DNA of 64,000 nt, from positions 1-64,000 of the forward strand of contig JAXHLQ010000001.1 in NCBI GenBank assembly GCA_034522175.1, read 5' to 3'. A program made the position numbers and the translations under genes. The notes below the pieces were generated by a model. The model was given only the letters and a program-made list of their open reading frames with translations, was not told where the DNA came from and made no database searches. Shown piece after piece: positions 17,032 to 26,584 of this stretch (the stretch's first letter is position 1; each line of letters begins with the position of its first letter). This DNA comes from JAIPDZ01 sp034522175 (GTDB lineage Bacteria; Desulfobacterota; DSM-4660; Desulfatiglandales; Desulfatiglandaceae).

Positions 17032-18182
17032 CCTTCAAAAAGCCCCCCGTCAAACCAGTCCCACAACAGATACACACCCACTTCCATATCCCGGTTATCC
17101 CGATCGTTTAAGGGAATCCGTGCCCCGATATTGAGCCGGATATGCTGGCGGCTGGAAAGGGTCACCTGAAACTGGGGAGCCACGTCCCAATGCGTGTTTC
17201 CGTTTGAGGCCAGTTCGGTGGCCCCCAGGACCTCCACCATGGGGGTCCACCTGCGGCCAAAATGGCCCTGATAAAAGGCCCGTCCGGCGGCCAGTTTCCA
17301 GAAGATCTCGTTCTCCGCCTTGTCCCGGTCGAAAGAGATGGCACCGCCCCCTTGAAACTGCAGAAAAAATTCCGCCGGTAAGATCTGTCCATAGGCCACA
17401 TACGGCTCAAACAGGGTGGTCCCGTTGCCGAACCCTTTGTCGTCGTCCCCGGTGGGCAGCAACAGTTCCCCGCCCAGGGATAAAATGGCCCCGGTATCCA
17501 GGCTGGCATACAGCACCCTTTTCCCGCTTAGGGCGATATCCCCGATGCTGGACTCCCATTGGGTGTCGTCAGGGTCATCGGTCTTGGGATACTGGCCCCA
17601 CCCGAAGGGAAATACGATTTCTACCTGATTGCGGGCCCCGATCCGTTTCTCATAGATAAGGGCATTGGCGATCTTGTCGTTTCCGGCCGTCTTGATGGAA
17701 CTGGTCAGTACCAGTTCATCTTCGGGAAAGGCCTTGGTGGTAAAAAGCGGCCGTGGGAGATTCAACTCGCCCCGGGGCCAGTCCTTGTTGCGACAGAACC
17801 CCCGCATGTAATCCAGGATCTCGGTGATCTGGGCATCGGTGAGGGCGTCGCCGAAGGCGGGCATCTCATCGGAAAAGCCCCGGGCCGGTCCTCCTTCCGC
17901 GGTCACGGCGATCCAGTCTGCATCCCCTTCCCGGAAGGCGAAGCTGCAGTCGGTGAAATCCGGCAGGGGGGTCTTGAATCCGATCCGGCTGGACCGCGAA
18001 CCGGTTCCATCCCGTCCGTGGCACGCCAGACAGGCCTGTCCATAAAGGCCTTTACCGGTATCGGCCAGGGACCCATCGATCTCTTGGGGGCCTCTGTTTG
18101 CAGCAAATACCAGACCCCCACCGTCCATGGCATTCAAAATCAATACATACAGGACGATCATCCAAAACCGCACGATGACCAT
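17025..18182 (-). CDS. Cytochrome c domain fused to an outer-membrane beta-barrel-like domain
   Basis: The start is ATG 18182, preceded by CGGAGG; a longer frame to 18221 includes that site. 385 residues: signal peptide, then a monohaem cytochrome c domain (C-L-A-C-H at about residue 50, likely axial Met in E-M-P-A-F-G), then about 240 residues of alternating strands with many Gly and aromatic residues, ending in F-E-G-W. A terminal aromatic residue is the usual outer-membrane insertion signal. I infer an outer-membrane porin-like barrel carrying a periplasmic haem. With the coupled pentahaem cytochrome this looks like a two-gene trans-outer-membrane electron conduit. Confidence 0.78.
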   Translation of the reverse strand: MVIVRFWMIVLYVLILNAMDGGGLVFAANRGPQEIDGSLADTGKGLYGQACLACHGRDGTGSRSSRIGFKTPLPDFTDCSFAFREGDADWIAVTAEGGPARGFSDEMPAFGDALTDAQITEILDYMRGFCRNKDWPRGELNLPRPLFTTKAFPEDELVLTSSIKTAGNDKIANALIYEKRIGARNQVEIVFPFGWGQYPKTDDPDDTQWESSIGDIALSGKRVLYASLDTGAILSLGGELLLPTGDDDKGFGNGTTLFEPYVAYGQILPAEFFLQFQGGGAISFDRDKAENEIFWKLAAGRAFYQGHFGRRWTPMVEVLGATELASNGNTHWDVAPQFQVTLSSRQHIRLNIGARIPLNDRDNRDMEVGVYLLWDWFDGGLFEGW

Positions 18183-18361
18183 TGAGTTCCTCCGTAACAT
18201 ATCGCGTGTCGGGGTGTGCATATCACATGCGCGTTCGGCGGGTCAATTCCGAATATTCCACATCGATCTCCCAATACGGATGCTTTATGTGCCTGCCTGT
18301 AATAGCGGGGCACATGGATCCGTTGTCAGCGCCATACGCTCATCCTGAGCTGCCCGACCTA

Positions 18362-19009
18362 TTACTCCTTCCAGCCGTAATCCCCCACGAGACGGACAAA
18401 GCGAACCCCACCCAGATTTTTTTCAAAGTATCCCTGCTGATCTCTGGTGACTTTGGTCAGGCTCTGACTGAGTCGATCGCCCACCGGCACGACTGCGGAT
18501 CCGCCTTCTTTCATCTGCTCCAGGAGCGGCCTCGGGATGCGCGGTGCGGCGGCCGTCACGATGACGGCGTCATAGGGGGAATGTTCAGGCCACCCCAGGG
18601 TCCCGTCAAAGACCTTAAACCGGATATTGGTATAGCCCATATTCTGCAGGATTTCTCGCGCATTCATAAGAAGGGCTTCAATCCGTTCCACCGTGTAAAC
18701 GGTGTCGCATAACTCCGCCAGCACCGCAGCCTGGTACCCGCTTCCCGTGCCGATTTCGAGGACCTTTTCCGTCCCCTTGAGTTCCAGGGCCTGGGTCATG
18801 AGGGCCACAATATAGGGCTGGGATATGGTCTGATCCCTGCCGATGGGCAAAGGCCGGTCATCATAGGCCTCGGCTTTCATATGATCCGGCACAAAAGCCT
18901 CCCTCGGAACCTTGCTCATGGCCTCCAGGACCCGTTGATCGATGATTTTTCGTGGAATCAGCTGCCGCTTCACCATGTCCTCTCTGGCCGATTTAAAATC
19001 ATAAGCCAT
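18362..19009 (-). CDS. pcm: Protein-L-isoaspartate O-methyltransferase
   Basis: 215 residues, usual length. It transfers methyl from S-adenosylmethionine to isoaspartyl residues to start repair of aged proteins. The SAM-binding motif is V-L-E-I-G-T-G-S-G-Y-Q-A-A-V, the substrate loop I-G-R-D-Q-T-I-S-Q-P-Y, with V-P-R-E-A-F-V-P near the N terminus. Ribosome-binding site GGAG 11 bp upstream. No obvious operon partner. Confidence 0.95.
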   Translation of the reverse strand: MAYDFKSAREDMVKRQLIPRKIIDQRVLEAMSKVPREAFVPDHMKAEAYDDRPLPIGRDQTISQPYIVALMTQALELKGTEKVLEIGTGSGYQAAVLAELCDTVYTVERIEALLMNAREILQNMGYTNIRFKVFDGTLGWPEHSPYDAVIVTAAAPRIPRPLLEQMKEGGSAVVPVGDRLSQSLTKVTRDQQGYFEKNLGGVRFVRLVGDYGWKE

Positions 19010-19371
19010 GATCTTTTTGTCTCCTCGTCTGATATTTTCTTGACAACCGGCTCACGAATCTCGTGTGTTTCCAATTTCAAGGCATGTGCCATCAAATACC
19101 GAATCTTATTGCAGATCTTCTCCCTGAAATAAATACGTGCAATCCTGTATATTGAGGGCATGGAGAACCTATTCCCAGGTAGAGTACCACCCGGAACAAT
19201 CCTCCCCATATGATGAATCCTCCCTTTAGCGAGGTAACGGATCATGATTAACCATCCCTCGGAGAAATGCGCTGCCACGAAATATGTCACCGGCCGAAAA
19301 CCGATGAGATGTTATGGAGACTTTAAGCCAATGAAGCTCAGGCGTCACGTCGCGGCCGATGTCACCAGCAG
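19010..19371. other. Gene-free stretch between pcm and the globin gene
   Basis: A minus-strand frame over 18970-19290 exists, but it overlaps the pcm start, has no ribosome-binding site and matches nothing I know. Nothing else was seen before the promoter at 19372. Confidence 0.4.
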
Positions 19372-19400
19372 TAGACATATGCCGCCATTCCGGTTATAAT
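19372..19400 (+). promoter_or_regulatory. Sigma70 promoter of the globin-PsiE gene
   Basis: TAGACA, 17-bp spacer, TATAAT. The expected start near 19407 leaves about 110 nt of untranslated leader before the ATG at 19520. Confidence 0.65.
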
Positions 19401-19519
19401 GGTGTATCCGTTCGATTTTTTTTTGAATGAGAAAGCGTCCCGGATTGACCCCTTCCACACACGAAGGCAACCCGGATGAGATGAGTGCGGTCCTTTATTA
19501 AATCGGCGAGGAAACGGCT

Positions 19520-20416
19520 ATGTATACCATTGAGACCATTTTAAAGCATTACAATTTTACCACCCAGGATGAAGGGCTCATTCGCGAGTTAGCCGATATC
19601 CTCCTCCCCGTTCAGGACCGCTTCGCCGAAGATTTTTATCAATATCTGCTGGAAGATGATTATACCGCCTCCTACTTTCGAGGTGAAAGCGCCATTAAGA
19701 AACGCAAGGAGACCATTAAGCGATGGTTACGTGACATCCTCACCTCCACCTACAACAATCAACTCCTGGCGAAACTCGTACGCATCGGGAAGATCCATGT
19801 CAAAATCGGCCTCGAGGGCCACTATGTCAATGCCGCCATGGCCTTTATCCGCCGGTACTTCCAGAGCCATTTGATGCAGGTGGTGTCCGATCCCGCCAAA
19901 CAGGAATCCCTTATTGAAACCTTGAACAAAGTCCTGGACATCAGTCTGGATATCATGACCAGTTCCTACCGGGAAGCGGAACTGAAAAAAGTCTTTATTT
20001 CCCAGCGGGTTGAATTATGGATGGTCAAATGGGCGGAAAAGCTGATGCACGGATTAAATCTCATCCTCATGGTGGGATTGGTGGCCATGGCCGTGGGCGT
20101 GGCCAGCCTGCTGGCCTCCGACATCTTCTTTGCCCTGACCACCAGCCTTGAGCAGGGGGTGATCAAGGCCATGGGGTCGCTCCTGATTCTCTGGATGATG
20201 ATCGAACTTCTACATGCCCAGGTACAACAGCTCAAAGGGGGGAAATTTCATGTGCGCATTTTTGTGGACCTGGCCCTGGTGGCCTTTATCCGTAAGGTTT
20301 TTGTAGCCACTATTGATGAAAAGGATGCAGTCTCCTTCGCCCTGCTTCTAACCGGCCTACTCATTCTGGGTGTGCTCTACTTCCTCATCGGCCGCTCGGA
20401 TAAGCAGATCCCGTGA
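19520..20416 (+). CDS. Protoglobin/globin-sensor domain fused to a PsiE-like membrane domain
   Basis: 298 residues. Residues 1 to about 165 resemble a sensor globin (globin-coupled sensor/protoglobin): helices with F-Y-Q-Y-L-L near the start and K-I-H-V-K-I-G-L in the F-helix position, where His is the probable haem ligand. Residues about 170-295 contain four hydrophobic segments with W-M-M-I-E-L-L, H-V-R-I-F-V-D-L-A-L-V-A and I-R-K-V-F, the pattern of phosphate-starvation-inducible PsiE proteins. The fusion suggests a membrane protein sensing O2, NO or redox through haem. PsiE itself has no firm biochemical function. Confidence 0.78.
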   Translation: MYTIETILKHYNFTTQDEGLIRELADILLPVQDRFAEDFYQYLLEDDYTASYFRGESAIKKRKETIKRWLRDILTSTYNNQLLAKLVRIGKIHVKIGLEGHYVNAAMAFIRRYFQSHLMQVVSDPAKQESLIETLNKVLDISLDIMTSSYREAELKKVFISQRVELWMVKWAEKLMHGLNLILMVGLVAMAVGVASLLASDIFFALTTSLEQGVIKAMGSLLILWMMIELLHAQVQQLKGGKFHVRIFVDLALVAFIRKVFVATIDEKDAVSFALLLTGLLILGVLYFLIGRSDKQIP

Positions 20417-20472
20417 GACCACCGGCATGCACCCGGGTTCACGTATTCCCGTCCCTTACCCCTGGATTTGCT

Positions 20473-21636
20473 CTATTCTTTGTCAAACAGCTTCAGATAC
20501 TCTCCATAGCCTTCTGTTTCCAAATCCGCTTTGGGAATAAACCGAAGGGCCGCCGAATTCATACAGTACCGAAGACCGGTTGGGGGCGGGCCGTCTTCAA
20601 AGACATGGCCGAGATGGGAGTCTGCGTGCTTGCTCCGAACCTCGGTCCGCGTCATAAAGAGGCTGCGATCTTTTTTTTCCACGATATTTCCCGGGTCCAG
20701 CGGTCGGGTGAAACTGGGCCATCCCGTTCCTGAATCGTATTTATCCAATGAACTGAAGAGGGGCTCACCGGAAACGACATCCACATAAATTCCCTCGTTT
20801 TTATTATCCCAGTAAGGGTTATTGAACGGGGGTTCGGTTCCATCTTCCTGGGTTACCTTGTACTGTATATCCGTCAATCGCTCCCGAAGGACGGCGTCTT
20901 CAGGTTTGGCATAATGGGGGCCGCCTGCTGACGGATTGGTTGACGAATCGAATGATAAGTCGGCAGATTCATCCGATGCCGGAGGTGTCTCCTTCCCCCA
21001 AACCTTTTCTAAAAACTGGTCGCGACCCGAATGCCACCGGTAGAGTTTGTAGCGGACGCCGTGATGTTCATAATAATCCTGATGATAATCCTCGGCCCGG
21101 TAGAAACCGTTCAAAGGAAGTATCTCAGTGGCAATGGGTTTTGAAAACCGTCCGGACTTCTTTAGTTCTTCCTTGGATTTTTCAGCCAGTTCTTTCTGTT
21201 CTGGATCGCCATAAAATATGGCGGTTCGATACTGCGGGCCCCGATCCACAAACTGGCCATCCGGATCGGTGGGATCCACGTGTCGCCAGAAGATCTCCAG
21301 CAGTTCTGAATAGGTAATCTTTTCCGGATCGTAGGTTACCTGAACCGCCTCCAGGTGTCCGGTTTTTCCACTGGACACCTGTTCATAGCTCGGATTTTCC
21401 AGGTCTCCTCCGGTATACCCCGAAACCACTTCCTGTACACCGTCTACTTTCTCAAAATCCGCTTCCACACACCAGAAACAGCCGCCTGCGAACGTCGCTG
21501 CTTGACGTGTTCTATCTGAATGGCTCATGGTCTTCTTCTCCTTGCTATGTTGTGCCGCCTGAGCGACCGAATCCACGTTAATAGCCCATGAAAAAAGAGG
21601 CATACACATAAGGACAAAAAAGGATACGCTTTTCAT
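20473..21636 (-). CDS. msrAB: Bifunctional peptide methionine sulfoxide reductase MsrA/MsrB, exported
   Basis: 387 residues. An N-terminal signal sequence (hydrophobic residues 5-18) points to the periplasm. MsrA domain: G-G-C-F-W-C-V-E-A near residue 55, with the catalytic Cys being the first. MsrB domain: catalytic Cys in L-R-Y-C-M-N-S-A-A-L-R-F near the C terminus. The two zinc-binding C-x-x-C pairs of many MsrBs are absent. It reduces both S- and R-methionine sulfoxides in envelope proteins. Confidence 0.95.
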   Translation of the reverse strand: MKSVSFFVLMCMPLFSWAINVDSVAQAAQHSKEKKTMSHSDRTRQAATFAGGCFWCVEADFEKVDGVQEVVSGYTGGDLENPSYEQVSSGKTGHLEAVQVTYDPEKITYSELLEIFWRHVDPTDPDGQFVDRGPQYRTAIFYGDPEQKELAEKSKEELKKSGRFSKPIATEILPLNGFYRAEDYHQDYYEHHGVRYKLYRWHSGRDQFLEKVWGKETPPASDESADLSFDSSTNPSAGGPHYAKPEDAVLRERLTDIQYKVTQEDGTEPPFNNPYWDNKNEGIYVDVVSGEPLFSSLDKYDSGTGWPSFTRPLDPGNIVEKKDRSLFMTRTEVRSKHADSHLGHVFEDGPPPTGLRYCMNSAALRFIPKADLETEGYGEYLKLFDKE

Positions 21637-21961
21637 GGTTGCACCTCTAACATGTCATTGTTCGATTCTATTCCCTTATAAGGCTGTACGAAGGGGGCAC
21701 AAAATGGTTTGCATCCCGACCGGGATCGTTTTTGTTTTACAACTCACCTCTAAACGATTCTACAACCCCTTAAATAAGCTAAGCTGTCTTGGGAAAAAAG
21801 CAAATGCCATACTGCACACGCCCGCATTTATCCGAAACCCAACGTCGGCTACTTGAAAAGACGATTTTATGGTTTAACATTAACGATCATGCCCTTGAGG
21901 TATAGATTGTATAATCAGGAGCTTTAGTCGGCAGCGAACGACATTTTTTAACAGGCGGTTA
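21637..21961. other. Divergent intergenic region msrAB / norQ
   Basis: No gene seen. It should contain the msrAB promoter and the original leader of the norQ-like gene. Its right end (AACAGGCGGTTA) looks like the ribosome-binding region cut off from norQ by the inserted IS. Confidence 0.5.
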
Positions 21962-23402
21962 TAGCATTTTCCATATGACTTGATATCACTTTTTTCTTTA
22001 AAACTGGCATTTTTCCCGATATCAGGTGGTATCCACATCTTGTTTGAGGTCAATCTTTCCATCCTCCCTCCAAAACTTATCTTCTTCGGCTACGGTCTTT
22101 GCGATCAGTTTCTCACATGTTTCCAGTGTCACTTGTGAAAATGCGAGTGGCAAATTCTCACGAAATTTTGTAAGCGTAAAATCACAATGTTTGGCCATAT
22201 AGTTTTTCATTATCCCCCAGCCCATCTCAATAGGTTGTAGTTCAGGGTGATACTGAGGGGTTCGCAAAACTGAGTGGCCAGCTGATTCTGCGATCTTATC
22301 AATCTTATAATCGGGCTTTGGGTTCAAAAAGCTTGCAGAGGGCATATAGCTCCGCCCTCAGCATATCTTCGCCCCATGGTATTCCCTTATCATCGAACCA
22401 GCTGCGAAAGTATTCCTTACGGGCATTTGAACTCGGAAAAGTGTTTTCCTCCGCCGTATTATGATAACTGGCATTGTCCATAATGATTATGGAGTTCGCA
22501 GGAATGTTTGGTAATAATTGTTCAGTGAACCATTTAGAAAAATTTCCCCAGTCCATTTGTCCGTGATAGTCGCCTGTCCTCCTTTTCGCTTCAAAAACCA
22601 ATCGGGCGTTTTGGACCCAGCCTTCCCTCGTTATGGCATCAACGACTATTAACCGTTGCCCCTTTCCTGCAGGCTTATTCACTTCAGGACCATCATCATC
22701 GAAATACCAAGTGAACTGATTCGAATGGTTCCGATTGATGAATGTTTCATCGAGATATACTTCTGGCCGCAGAAGCGATCCATTGGATTTTCGGTTCAAT
22801 CGTTTTTGCCGGAGATAACGCCTCCTTGCCAAAATGACATAGTCACGCTCCTTCAACGCTGACCGTCTTTTTCCAGTACCATAGGTAAACCCCCATCTAC
22901 TTAAGGTTCTCCACAGTGTGGTTGCAGGAAAATTATGCTCAGCATTCCTTTCCGCCAGATATTTACGAACAAGATCAACAGAAACGTGTAGACCACCCAA
23001 ATTTCGAGAGCGTATGTATTTTCTAACAATTGGCAGAAGATTTGAAGGAACAGTGTATTCGGGCTTTCCCCGTTGCTTGGGCGGGCTAGTGGGAATCGTC
23101 TGCCTGTTCTTATTGTACTCAGCCATGATTCTTCGAACAGTCGCTTCGCCGATCCCTAACCCTTTTGCTGTTTGTTCAATAGCCCAAATAGCCTTGTAAC
23201 CCTGTCGCTGTCTTTGGGTATCATTAAACTCCTTCAAATTCATTACCAGCTGTTTCATTTCCGGAGAAAATTCTTTGCCTTGAAATGACATCGAACAGCA
23301 CCTGTGCAATTTTATAAAAAAGTTCCAGATCCTACCCTGGAACTTTACACCATTGCAATAGGGCTGTCAAGCAAAAAATATCAAGTCATATGGAATATGC
23401 TA
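21962..23402 (-). mobile_element. IS630-family insertion sequence
   Basis: 1441 bp, flanked by a TA dinucleotide on both sides (21960-21961 and 23403-23404), the target duplication typical of IS630/Tc1. The terminal inverted repeats are about 26 bp, TAGCATTTTCCATATGACTT... on the left and the matching complement with one or two mismatches on the right. It carries one transposase gene on the minus strand, apparently frameshifted. The right end stops 6 bp before the norQ start codon. Confidence 0.88.
22022..23291 (-). CDS. IS630-type DDE transposase, frameshifted
   Basis: The start is ATG at 23291 (M-S-F-Q-G-K-E-F), ahead of an N-terminal helix-turn-helix (G-I-G-E-A-T-V-R-R-I-M-A-E-Y). The first catalytic Asp is in V-Y-L-D-E-T-F-I, the second in I-I-I-M-D-N-A-S-Y-H. 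The third acidic residue, Glu in L-Q-P-I-E-M-G-W-G, lies in a second frame that takes over at about 22305-22345. Some IS630 members use a programmed frameshift, but no obvious slippery run is seen here, so a decayed copy or an indel error is more likely. Confidence 0.85.
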
Positions 23403-23408
23403 TAAGAC

Positions 23409-24221
23409 ATGTCAACATATCCAAGGCCCATCGAGGCCCTGAACTCAAATGAAGCACCTTATTATCTCCCCACCTCAAACGAGGTGGACATTTTCACACA
23501 GGCCCATCGAAATCAACTCCCGGTTCTGCTCAAGGGCCCCACAGGCTGCGGCAAAACCCGCTTCATGGAGCATATGGCGTGGAAACTGAACCTTCCGCTG
23601 ATTACGGTCGCCTGCCATGATGACTTGACCTCCGGTGACCTGGTGGGCCGCTATTTAATCAAGGGCGGGGAAACGGTGTGGGTGAACGGGGCCCTGACCC
23701 GAGCGGTGAAGGCCGGCGGTGTCTGCTATCTGGATGAAATTGTTGAAGCCAGAAAAGACACCACGGTGGTGATTCATCCCCTGGCGGATGATCGGCGTAT
23801 TCTCCCCATTGAGAAACGCGGTGAGGTTTTGGAAGCTCCATCGGATTTCATGCTGGTAATCTCGTACAATCCCGGATATCAAAGTGTTATGAAGGATTTA
23901 AAACCGAGCACCAGGCAGCGTTTCGTGGCCATTGATTTTCGCTACCCCGATGAAGAAATGGAGGCCCAAATCGTTTCCGGAGAGGCGGGTGTGGACAGAG
24001 AAGTTGCCTCACGTCTGGTGGAACTCGGAGGTATGACCCGGAATTTGGTGGAAAGAGGTCTCGATGAGGGCGCCAGCACACGGCTGTTGATTCACGCAGC
24101 CAAACTGATCCGATCCGGCATTGAACCGGAAATCGCGTGTCGGGTCGCTATCGTGAACCCCTTGAGCGACGAAGAAGAGATGCAGCAATCCATCCATGAG
24201 ATGGTCGAGGCTGTGTTTTGA
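23409..24221 (+). CDS. norQ: CbbQ/NirQ/NorQ-family MoxR-type AAA+ ATPase
   Basis: 270 residues, full length. Walker A G-P-T-G-C-G-K-T at about 40-47, Walker B V-C-Y-L-D-E-I at about 101-107, sensor-1 S-Y-N-P-G-Y-Q and an arginine finger region S-T-R-Q-R-F. With the VWA partner encoded 23 bp downstream it forms a ring ATPase that activates or inserts metal into a client enzyme (NO reductase for NorQD, Rubisco for CbbQO). Neither client is encoded here. The IS630 element ends 6 bp before the ATG, so the native ribosome-binding site is displaced. Confidence 0.92.
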   Translation: MSTYPRPIEALNSNEAPYYLPTSNEVDIFTQAHRNQLPVLLKGPTGCGKTRFMEHMAWKLNLPLITVACHDDLTSGDLVGRYLIKGGETVWVNGALTRAVKAGGVCYLDEIVEARKDTTVVIHPLADDRRILPIEKRGEVLEAPSDFMLVISYNPGYQSVMKDLKPSTRQRFVAIDFRYPDEEMEAQIVSGEAGVDREVASRLVELGGMTRNLVERGLDEGASTRLLIHAAKLIRSGIEPEIACRVAIVNPLSDEEEMQQSIHEMVEAVF

Positions 24222-24244
24222 TAAACTGAGTGGGTGATTGAGAC

Positions 24245-26566
24245 GTGGCCATGCAAGGGGATACGAAACGCTCATGGACGGACAAGGTGCTCTCTTTATT
24301 CCCGGAAACCCTCTACACGGACCGGGGAATCTATTTTGAGGACGACCTGAAAGAGGCCGGCTTGACCACCGCCCTGGACTCAGCCCCTTACGAGACAGCA
24401 GGATCAGTTTTTGAAAGTGCCAGAACCCTTTCCGCCATCAAGCCCGAACTGGCATTTCACTTTTTGCGTAAAGCTCCGGAGCTTCTTGCGTCCATTGAAC
24501 CTGCGGACCTCACGGGATGGGTGCGGACATGCCTTCATATCTATGATGCCGAAGGTCTCAATCCGGCAAGGGATTTCATCGTTGCCAACAGAAGTCACCC
24601 GGCCTTTCCATTCAAAAAAAACGGGGTCTCTTTTGAGAAAGTCTCAGGAATTCTTCAAAGCTTCCTTCACGGACTGGGGGGGACGGAATTGCGCCTCGAG
24701 ACAGCCGCAGAATGCTACACGGACGGCCTGACCGTCTTTGTGCCCCCGAACTTTTCCCTGTTCTCAGACCGCAGGTGGAATTTTCTCCTCTATAAGCTCA
24801 CCATCGCCCATAAAATGGCCCAGCTCAAACTGGGCACCTATCGCCTCCGCAATGAAACGTCTTTGATTTCGGAGACCCTTTACAGGGGGACGAAACCATC
24901 GGTCGAAGCACTGACATCCAATCTGTCGCGATTCTTACACCGTTTTCCAGAGCCCCATCTCGCCGGAGATCTTTTCCTTCTGGCCGATACCCTCAGGGGG
25001 GAAGCCTGGATTCAAGAGCGTTTTCCAGGGCTCTTCCGGAGGCTGACCACCCTCAAAAAGGAACTGGTACGCAACCGCACAAGCCGCGAAGACGGCCCGA
25101 CCCGTACATCAAGTATGAAGGCGCTGATCCAGTGGTATTTTTACGTGTGCCCGATCACACCGGGAATGGGGAAATTGAAACGGGTTCTTTCAGAAGCCCG
25201 GGACATGGCCCTCACCACCAACGCCATTGCCGAAATCGTCCAGAGGGCTTACGAATGCATGCCGACCCACCCCGGAACATATCAGCCCATGGAACCGATC
25301 CCCTATGTGGGTGTCTTAAACCCCGAAGCGGCGGAAGCGGGACTTCGCTGTCGCCGAGAATCCCGGCGACTCGATTTTCAAAAGGAACTGGCCAAACTGG
25401 TCGAAGACTTGCCCGACCCTGAGGATATCCGGGTGGAATTCCCGGAAGGAGCCGAAAACACGGCTGCGTCCGACGGCCATGCGCAACGACAGGAAATCCC
25501 TGATCAGCTGATGATAAACGACCGTCCCGTGCCTATCCCTGAGGCCATGCAAAGAATCATACTGGAGATATATGAAGACCTGGGGTCACTGCCCAGTTCT
25601 TATCTTACGGTGGCTGACGATATGACGGGGCACTACTTCCATTCGGCCTGTCAGGCACCTGAGGGGACCGGATACTTCCTCTCTGAGAAGGCGGAGGGGG
25701 TACATGTGCTCGACGAGTGGGACTATCGGCGGCAGGGGTATCGGAAACGATGGGCTTTGTTGCGTGAAACCGACGCGGAGGACGGCGATTTGAGCTTCGT
25801 TGAAGAAACCAAGGCCCGATTCGGCGGCATGATACAGCAGATTAAGCGGCGTTTTGAGAGTATTCGCCAGGATGACGTCCTGCTGCGCAGGCAAAAGGAA
25901 GGAGAGGAGATCGATCTGGATGCTGCGGTGGAGGCGCTTTCCGATATTCGGGCGGGCTATGCCCCTTCCGAACGCTTTTTCGTGCGATTGAGCCGTGAGC
26001 AGCGGGATATCGCCACCGCTTTTCTCATCGATCTGAGCGGTTCCACCAAAGGCTGGATCAACGAGACCGAGCGTATGGCGCTTCTCATTTTATGCGAAGC
26101 CATGGCGCAGATTGAAGATCGGTTCGCCATTTACGGCTTTTCAGGGCAGACACGAAAACGCTGTGAATTGTATCGAATCAAGGGATTTGACGAACCCTAT
26201 GGCGACCGGATCAAGAAGCGGATCGCCGGCATCCGGGCCAGGGAATATACGCGCATGGGACCCCCGATCCGGCGCCTGACAGAAATACTGAGCGACATCG
26301 ATGCGCGCGCCAAGTTGCTGATCACCTTGAGCGATGGCAAGCCCGACGACTACGATGCCTACAACGGCGAGTATGGTATCGAAGATACCCGCCAGGCCCT
26401 GCTGGAGGCCAAGCTAAAGGGGATTCACCCATTCTGCATCACCATTGATAAGGCCGAACACAGCTATCTTGCCCATATGTATGGCCATGCGAGCTATGTG
26501 TTTATTGATGACCTCGCCAAACTCCCCCTAAAGATACCGGAAATATATCGAAAGCTGACCACTTGA
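24245..26566 (+). CDS. norD: NorD/CbbO-type von Willebrand factor A protein
   Basis: 773 residues, GTG start. The long helical N-terminal region (about 1-550) is typical of NorD/CbbO. The C-terminal VWA domain has the metal-ion-dependent adhesion site D-L-S-G-S-T at about 594-599, with T-L-S-D-G-K-P-D-D-Y further on. It acts as the client-recruiting adaptor of the AAA+ ring encoded upstream. Convergent with the octahaem cytochrome gene 18 bp away. Confidence 0.9.
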   Translation: MAMQGDTKRSWTDKVLSLFPETLYTDRGIYFEDDLKEAGLTTALDSAPYETAGSVFESARTLSAIKPELAFHFLRKAPELLASIEPADLTGWVRTCLHIYDAEGLNPARDFIVANRSHPAFPFKKNGVSFEKVSGILQSFLHGLGGTELRLETAAECYTDGLTVFVPPNFSLFSDRRWNFLLYKLTIAHKMAQLKLGTYRLRNETSLISETLYRGTKPSVEALTSNLSRFLHRFPEPHLAGDLFLLADTLRGEAWIQERFPGLFRRLTTLKKELVRNRTSREDGPTRTSSMKALIQWYFYVCPITPGMGKLKRVLSEARDMALTTNAIAEIVQRAYECMPTHPGTYQPMEPIPYVGVLNPEAAEAGLRCRRESRRLDFQKELAKLVEDLPDPEDIRVEFPEGAENTAASDGHAQRQEIPDQLMINDRPVPIPEAMQRIILEIYEDLGSLPSSYLTVADDMTGHYFHSACQAPEGTGYFLSEKAEGVHVLDEWDYRRQGYRKRWALLRETDAEDGDLSFVEETKARFGGMIQQIKRRFESIRQDDVLLRRQKEGEEIDLDAAVEALSDIRAGYAPSERFFVRLSREQRDIATAFLIDLSGSTKGWINETERMALLILCEAMAQIEDRFAIYGFSGQTRKRCELYRIKGFDEPYGDRIKKRIAGIRAREYTRMGPPIRRLTEILSDIDARAKLLITLSDGKPDDYDAYNGEYGIEDTRQALLEAKLKGIHPFCITIDKAEHSYLAHMYGHASYVFIDDLAKLPLKIPEIYRKLTT

Positions 26567-26584
26567 GGAAGGTTCGCCTCATCT

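Noticed and set aside
18970..19290. 106-codon minus-strand frame upstream of pcm
   Set aside because: It overlaps the pcm start, lacks a ribosome-binding site and has no recognisable family.
22300..22350. Programmed -1 frameshift in the IS630 transposase
   Set aside because: No slippery A or T run or downstream hairpin was evident, and many unrelated genes here have similar breaks.
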